Of a stretch of 8,577 nt of DNA, positions 5,109-8,577 are shown piece after piece. A model generated the notes under the pieces. It saw nothing but the letters and a program-made list of their open reading frames with translations. It ran no database searches and was not told the DNA's origin. The position numbers and the translations under genes are program-made. Numbering within the stretch: position 1 is the stretch's first letter; each line of letters begins with the position of its first letter. The DNA is from JAEDES01 sp964616405. GTDB taxonomy: Bacteria > Bacillota_I > Bacilli_A > RF39 > UBA660. Location: NCBI GenBank assembly GCA_964616405.1, contig CAZTRE010000047.1, forward strand, positions 1-8,577, given 5' to 3'.

Positions 5109-5795
5109 ATGGAATTTCGTACAGATTTAGTATATTCTATTCCACAATATGGGGACCCCAAAAAAGGTAAAGGGCTTTTAACGCTTGGGGAATCTAAAGT
5201 TATACAACTAGAAGATGGTAAAAATGTTGAATTGTTACCATATTTATTGGAAACACATTGTACTCGTGGGACGAGTAAAGATGATCCCAGAATTAGAATG
5301 AGTAATAGGGCAGCGATACCTCGACTTGCCCAAGCTTATGCAGATCATTATAATAATGCAGGTCTTGGGGAGCATTGGTCTACAGATGATGTAGAAGCAA
5401 TGTTGGAATGGCAATTGGCTCAAAGCTTAGAAAGATATTTCTTTGTAAAATGGGCAAGAGATTTAGAAAGCAATGAAGAATTTCCAGTTGGATTTTTTTG
5501 CGCATATGAAAAACCCTATCAAAGTGGACGAATGATTTGGGATGGAGAATTGTTTGTTTTACCTAAATATCGTAAATTTGGTATAGGTACAGAATTAACC
5601 CAAGCGCTTTTTACAGTGGCTAAGGAATCTGGAGTAGATTTTTTTGAATCGTTGACTTATGAAGATGAAAATGGTTATCCTTTAAAATTTTGGCAAAAAA
5701 TTGGGGCAGAAAGCGATGATTTAATCCATATGTTTGGTGAAACTGGAAAAATGTTATCAAATATTGAAGACAATAAAGGATCTAAATCACTATAA
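5109..5795 (+). CDS. GNAT-family N-acetyltransferase
   Basis: A 228-aa cytoplasmic protein. The acetyl-CoA-binding motif is R155-K-F-G158-I-G160-T at the head of a helix, preceded by the strand D-G-E-L-F-V-L-P, and motif B is F194-W-Q-K-I-G-A-E. GNAT enzymes move an acetyl group from acetyl-CoA to an amine; the acceptor is not evident. Residues 1-95 are longer than in a minimal GNAT and match nothing I know. The start ATG is chosen because GAGGGTGA (5096-5103) lies five bases before it; a GTG at 5100 falls inside that site. The gene is richer in G+C than its neighbours (27 of 60 bases from 5281, against 17 of 60 from 2161 and 21 of 60 from 7201), hinting at transfer. It is followed by its own terminator at 5816. 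Confidence 0.82.
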   Translation: MEFRTDLVYSIPQYGDPKKGKGLLTLGESKVIQLEDGKNVELLPYLLETHCTRGTSKDDPRIRMSNRAAIPRLAQAYADHYNNAGLGEHWSTDDVEAMLEWQLAQSLERYFFVKWARDLESNEEFPVGFFCAYEKPYQSGRMIWDGELFVLPKYRKFGIGTELTQALFTVAKESGVDFFESLTYEDENGYPLKFWQKIGAESDDLIHMFGETGKMLSNIEDNKGSKSL

Positions 5796-5815
5796 GAAAT
5801 AAAAGTAAATTTAGC

Positions 5816-5863
5816 AATCACAACATATTAAGAGTAAGTTTGAATCTTTATGTTGCGATTTTT
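5816..5863 (+). terminator. Rho-independent terminator of the acetyltransferase gene
   Basis: AATCACAACAT (5816-5826) pairs with ATGTTGCGATT (5850-5860) with one A-C mismatch. The 23-base loop can fold further through AAGA/TCTT, and five T (5859-5863) end it. Confidence 0.7.
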
Positions 5864-5938
5864 AATGTATCTAGACTAATGGTAATGTAATTATTATCAG
5901 GTATTATTAAATTCTTGGTTAGAGAAAGGATAATGAAA

Positions 5939-6613
5939 ATGAGGTTATATTATAAAATTTTAAGAAATAAAGACTATTTAAGTATTGCCAAAGAAATTGG
6001 AAGTATTAGGTTTATAACTGATGGTAAATGGGATTGGGATCATGGACTAGGTCATTATAAAAGAGTGGCTAAATATGTAAATAAAATTTTATCTCAATTA
6101 AATGCAGATGAGCGAACAATTGATTTAGGAATGGTAGCAGCGCTTTTACATGATGTTGGTTTATCAAAAGGAGATAAAGTTGATCATGCTGTTGCAAGCA
6201 GTAAAATGTTTATTAATTATATTGATCAAGGAGATATTACAAAAGCAGAAGAAGAAATGTTAAGACAAGCTATTTTTGATCATTCTAAGGGAAAAGACAT
6301 TCAATCAGTTATTGGTTTAGCGTTAGTTTTAGCTGACAAACTGGATGTTACTTATCATAGAGTAGAAAACTCTACTATTCATGATGAGATAAATAACGAA
6401 ATAGAAAAGGTTAGAGATGTTGATATAAGTATTAATGAAAAGGAGCTTATAGTAAATTATGTAACTGAAGAAAATTTTAATGTTAATATATTGAATAGTT
6501 GGCCTAAGGCAGTTACTATTCCATATGATATATCACAATATTTAAATAAAGAGTTTGTATTTTTAGTTAATGGTAAGAATGTTGATATATCAAATTTTCT
6601 AAGGAAAAAATAA
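5939..6613 (+). CDS. HD-domain metal-dependent hydrolase
   Basis: A 224-aa soluble protein with a complete HD fold: D-H35-G-L-G-H39 in the first helix, L-L-H71-D72-V-G, V-D-H83, F-D-H115-S-K-G and L-A-D133-K-L-D. The two extra His after the HD pair are the pattern of HD enzymes with a two-metal centre, including nucleotide phosphatases and phosphodiesterases. No GGDEF, REC or RelA partner domain is attached. Residues 145-224 form a strand-rich tail of unknown role. It is not close to the HD protein at 151, which belongs to another branch. AAAGGA (5925-5930) is eight bases before ATG 5939 and only two before ATG 5933, so 5939 is preferred; a TTG at 5915 has no support. The nearest terminator downstream is at 7789, so co-transcription with the next gene is possible. 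Confidence 0.78.
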   Translation: MRLYYKILRNKDYLSIAKEIGSIRFITDGKWDWDHGLGHYKRVAKYVNKILSQLNADERTIDLGMVAALLHDVGLSKGDKVDHAVASSKMFINYIDQGDITKAEEEMLRQAIFDHSKGKDIQSVIGLALVLADKLDVTYHRVENSTIHDEINNEIEKVRDVDISINEKELIVNYVTEENFNVNILNSWPKAVTIPYDISQYLNKEFVFLVNGKNVDISNFLRKK

Positions 6614-6693
6614 GTTTAAAATTAATATACTATTTATATAAAGTGTAGGGTTGATTATTTGAAAATGGTGCATTTTGTTGCCTTTTATGTTAA

Positions 6694-6699
6694 TATAAT
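6694..6699 (+). promoter_or_regulatory. Possible -10 element before the 347-aa gene
   Basis: TATAAT sits 22 bases before the ATG, but no hexamer 15-19 bases upstream resembles TTGACA (CATTTT or TTTTGT at best). If active it would give an mRNA starting near the Shine-Dalgarno sequence, as at 126 and 4765. Confidence 0.3.
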
Positions 6700-6720
6700 A
6701 GGTAATTAGGAGAGTTGTTT

Positions 6721-7764
6721 ATGGTTATAAAAAATGGAAAAGGCAATGTATTAAATTGTTTAAGTAAAAGGAATAAAAAAACGGAGGTTTTGGATGATAA
6801 GGTAGATGAATTTATAGATTGGTTTACTGAAAAGATATCTAGAGAAAATTATACCGAAATAGGAGATTATACAATTCCAAAAGATATTAGAAATTTGATT
6901 GAAAAAATAGCAGTATGGTATGAATTAAGACATCCTGATTTTGAGGTGGCAAATGCGATGCCTATTATTGATGCTCTTGCTGTGGGTGATATTAAAGCAT
7001 TTAATGATGAATTATCATTAGATAGTAGTTATAATTTTTTGTATCCACAATATCGTAGAATAGTTTATTTGGATAGTAATAATCGCTATGCTCATTTACA
7101 CTTGGATAAAGATGGTTTTGTTAGAATGTCAGAACGTATGGATTCTGTAATTCCTGATATATCTGATGATGATTTAGTGGGTAAAAATATAAAAGAGATA
7201 GTTAGTATGATGCAAGAAAAAGGTATAAAACTACCAGAAAGCAATGAGTTTGAACAGGCAATTAAAGATTATGATAATCAAGTATATCAACGTGATGGAA
7301 TATTGGATTGCGCAATGTATAGAATTATAGAACGTGGTCAAAATAGGATTGGTCCTCGTAGAGCTTTTATGTTTGCGAAAACTTTTGGTAGAAATATTGA
7401 TATCCCGATGGCTTACGGAGTCGATTTATCAGATCCAGAACTAAGATTATTTATGAATGAATATATTAAAGCAGGTGGTTTTAAAGATTTAAATTGTTTT
7501 GTTGGGTATGGCAAAAGATCATCTAAAAATGAATCTTTGTCAACGATAACAATGCAAGAATTAATAAAGAATCATTCACTTAATGGTATTAATTTTTATA
7601 CACCTGAGGAAGATGCACTTCATCAAAGATTAGTTAATGCTTTATCCATGCAGTTAAATCAATGCGAAGGTACAGAAAATCAACAAAGAACGAGTGAAAA
7701 TGTAAAGCAGTTAAAATTGGAAAAGAAATTAACACCAAGCAAAGATACTGATGATTTGAAATAG
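6721..7764 (+). CDS. Conserved-looking hypothetical protein, function unknown
   Basis: A 347-aa protein without signal peptide or membrane segment. I recognise no named domain. Features seen: an amphipathic start (25-80) with N-L-I-E-K-I-A-V-W-Y-E-L-R-H-P; a middle segment Y-R-R-I-V-Y-L-D followed by Y-A-H-L-H-L-D-K-D-G (about 111-132) that looks like paired strands; a basic patch E-R-G-Q-N-R-I-G-P-R-R-A-F (204-216); then R-N-I-D-I-P-M-x-Y-G-V-D and N-E-Y-I-K-A-G-G (224-253), which has the look of a conserved core; and a low-complexity polar tail after 315. Similar proteins annotated only as hypothetical occur in Clostridia, as far as I recall. AGGAGAG (6708-6714), six bases before ATG 6721, sets the start; the TTG at 6715 adjoins that site. 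It ends at TAG before a bidirectional terminator. Confidence 0.75.
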   Translation: MVIKNGKGNVLNCLSKRNKKTEVLDDKVDEFIDWFTEKISRENYTEIGDYTIPKDIRNLIEKIAVWYELRHPDFEVANAMPIIDALAVGDIKAFNDELSLDSSYNFLYPQYRRIVYLDSNNRYAHLHLDKDGFVRMSERMDSVIPDISDDDLVGKNIKEIVSMMQEKGIKLPESNEFEQAIKDYDNQVYQRDGILDCAMYRIIERGQNRIGPRRAFMFAKTFGRNIDIPMAYGVDLSDPELRLFMNEYIKAGGFKDLNCFVGYGKRSSKNESLSTITMQELIKNHSLNGINFYTPEEDALHQRLVNALSMQLNQCEGTENQQRTSENVKQLKLEKKLTPSKDTDDLK

Positions 7765-7788
7765 TTAAACTTATTTAATAATAAAAAC

Positions 7789-7815
7789 AAACTACGATTT
7801 AAACGTAGTTTTTTT
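7789..7815. terminator. Bidirectional terminator between convergent genes
   Basis: AAACTACG (7789-7796) pairs with CGTAGTTT (7804-7811), 8 bp with a 7-base loop. The plus strand has seven T (7809-7815), and the minus strand reads out into the complement of AATAATAAAAAC. The T-run overlaps the stop codon of the minus-strand gene, so one hairpin serves both genes. Confidence 0.88.
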
Positions 7816-8506
7816 AGTTGAATGGTAAATTATTGCAAATATATAAATAATCTTTATTTATTAGTTCTTCTTTATTAATAATTGTCCAAATTAGTATTTT
7901 TTTATGATTAATTTTTTTCATAAATTTAGTGTTTTGTAATAATCTTTTATTGATAGATAAAAAATCAGATTTAATATAATTTATAATAAATGAACTTGTT
8001 AGTAATTTATCATATAGGTGATTATTGTAGTGATCTGTTATTAAATATCCAACTTCTAATTGAGGAAAATTCTTTTTTAAATACTTTACTATTAGTGGAT
8101 TAAATGATTTTAATATGAAATTATTATATTCTTTTAATTCATTTACTAAAATTTCGCATGTTTCTTTAATTTTTTTAGTGTTTTTAATTTCAATATCTAA
8201 TAGTACTTTTGAATTAATTAGTTTTAGGACTTCTTTTAGAGTAGGAATTTTTTCGGTAGTGTTTAGTAAGCTGATTTCTTGAATTTCCTTATATGTTAGG
8301 TTTTGAATTAAATCAGTTTTATTAGTCATTCTGTTTAAATCATAGTCATGGAATACAATAAGAATATTATCTTTTGTTAATTGAACATCAAGTTCAATAG
8401 AATAATTATATTTTAGGGCTGTTTTAAAAGCTAAAAGGGAGTTTTCGGGAATTTCTTTATTGTCGTGGACTCCGCGATGAGCAATTATATTATTAGTTGT
8501 TTGCAT
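7814..8506 (-). CDS. Glycerophosphodiester phosphodiesterase (GDPD family)
   Basis: A 230-aa single-domain cytoplasmic enzyme (no signal peptide) that hydrolyses glycerophosphodiesters to glycerol-3-phosphate and an alcohol in phospholipid turnover. The catalytic series is complete in the N-terminal half: I-A-H10-R11-G, P-E21-N-S, I-E38-L-D40-V, F-H53-D54-Y-D-L-x-R-M-T and L-D-I-E106-I-K108. The motif I-W-T-I-x-N near the end is also typical. The usual closing V-D-G-I-I-T-D-x-P is degenerate here (Y-L-Y-I-C-N-N-L-P-F) and the protein stops at once, slightly shorter than the common 240-250 aa. Read on the minus strand, GAGGTGA lies three bases from the ATG, a rather tight spacing. The bases upstream to the window edge show only weak promoter candidates. 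It converges on the 347-aa gene with a shared terminator. Confidence 0.9.
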   Translation of the reverse strand: MQTTNNIIAHRGVHDNKEIPENSLLAFKTALKYNYSIELDVQLTKDNILIVFHDYDLNRMTNKTDLIQNLTYKEIQEISLLNTTEKIPTLKEVLKLINSKVLLDIEIKNTKKIKETCEILVNELKEYNNFILKSFNPLIVKYLKKNFPQLEVGYLITDHYNNHLYDKLLTSSFIINYIKSDFLSINKRLLQNTKFMKKINHKKILIWTIINKEELINKDYLYICNNLPFN

Positions 8507-8577
8507 AGGTCACCTCTATATATATGTTAACATAATTTAACTATTTTAAGGTATGCTGTTGCAAAAAATGAGTGAAT

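Noticed and set aside
5915..5938. TTG start at 5915 for the second HD gene, and likewise GTG 5100 and TTG 6715 for the next genes
   Set aside because: In each case a better-placed ATG follows a clear Shine-Dalgarno sequence; the alternative codons lie upstream of, inside or directly next to those sites.
8517..8577. Divergent plus-strand promoter at the right edge, TTAACA (8527-8532) and TATGCT (8552-8557)
   Set aside because: The spacer is 19 bases and no gene can be seen before the window ends.
1..8577. Alternative genetic code with TGA as Trp, since no called gene ends in TGA
   Set aside because: Trp is encoded by TGG throughout, the frames are full length under the standard code, and ten stops are too few to infer reassignment.

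Overview
The window is AT-rich (roughly 70 % A+T by eye). It has purine-rich Shine-Dalgarno sites of the GAGG/GGTGA kind, sigma-A-like promoters and rho-independent terminators with T-runs, which suggests a low-GC Bacillota chromosome (Bacilli or Clostridia; I cannot name the genus). Trp is encoded by TGG. Of the ten genes called, eight stop at TAA, two at TAG and none at TGA. The families (HTH-DUF2975 regulator, COG1237 metallo-hydrolase, COG1078-like HD phosphohydrolase, CDF exporter, GNAT, GDPD) are ordinary accessory or housekeeping genes. I see no phage, transposase, CRISPR, tRNA or rRNA.

Layout. Bases 1-104 hold two terminator-like hairpins. A promoter follows, then a 336-aa HD-domain phosphohydrolase (151-1161). 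The 307-base gap after it holds a structured RNA-like segment ending in a clear terminator (about 1253-1358), then a good promoter for a metallo-beta-lactamase-fold hydrolase (1469-2272). A CDF-family divalent-metal exporter with a His5 tail comes next (2350-3231), closed by a strong terminator. A promoter region rich in inverted repeats then drives a membrane-anchored Xre-type regulator with a DUF2975 domain (3510-4430), translationally coupled to an 85-aa protein (4423-4677).

The most distinctive feature is at 4740-5000. It is a second copy of the first HD unit, including its promoter and ribosome binding site, from which exactly 267 codons are missing between two AAATAC hexamers that are still visible in the intact copy. 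What remains is an in-frame 69-codon ORF without any catalytic residue.

Downstream are a GNAT acetyltransferase with a somewhat higher G+C content (5109-5795), a second, unrelated HD-domain hydrolase (5939-6613), a 347-aa protein of unknown function (6721-7764) and, convergently on the minus strand, a glycerophosphodiester phosphodiesterase (7814-8506), separated by a bidirectional terminator.

Functional links are limited. The metallo-hydrolase and CDF exporter may share a transcript, and the HTH-DUF2975 gene and its small partner clearly form an operon. The rest look like independent single-gene units. I did not find a convincing multi-gene defence or biosynthetic system. The best leads are the internally deleted HD paralogue and the unidentified terminator-ended RNA segment.
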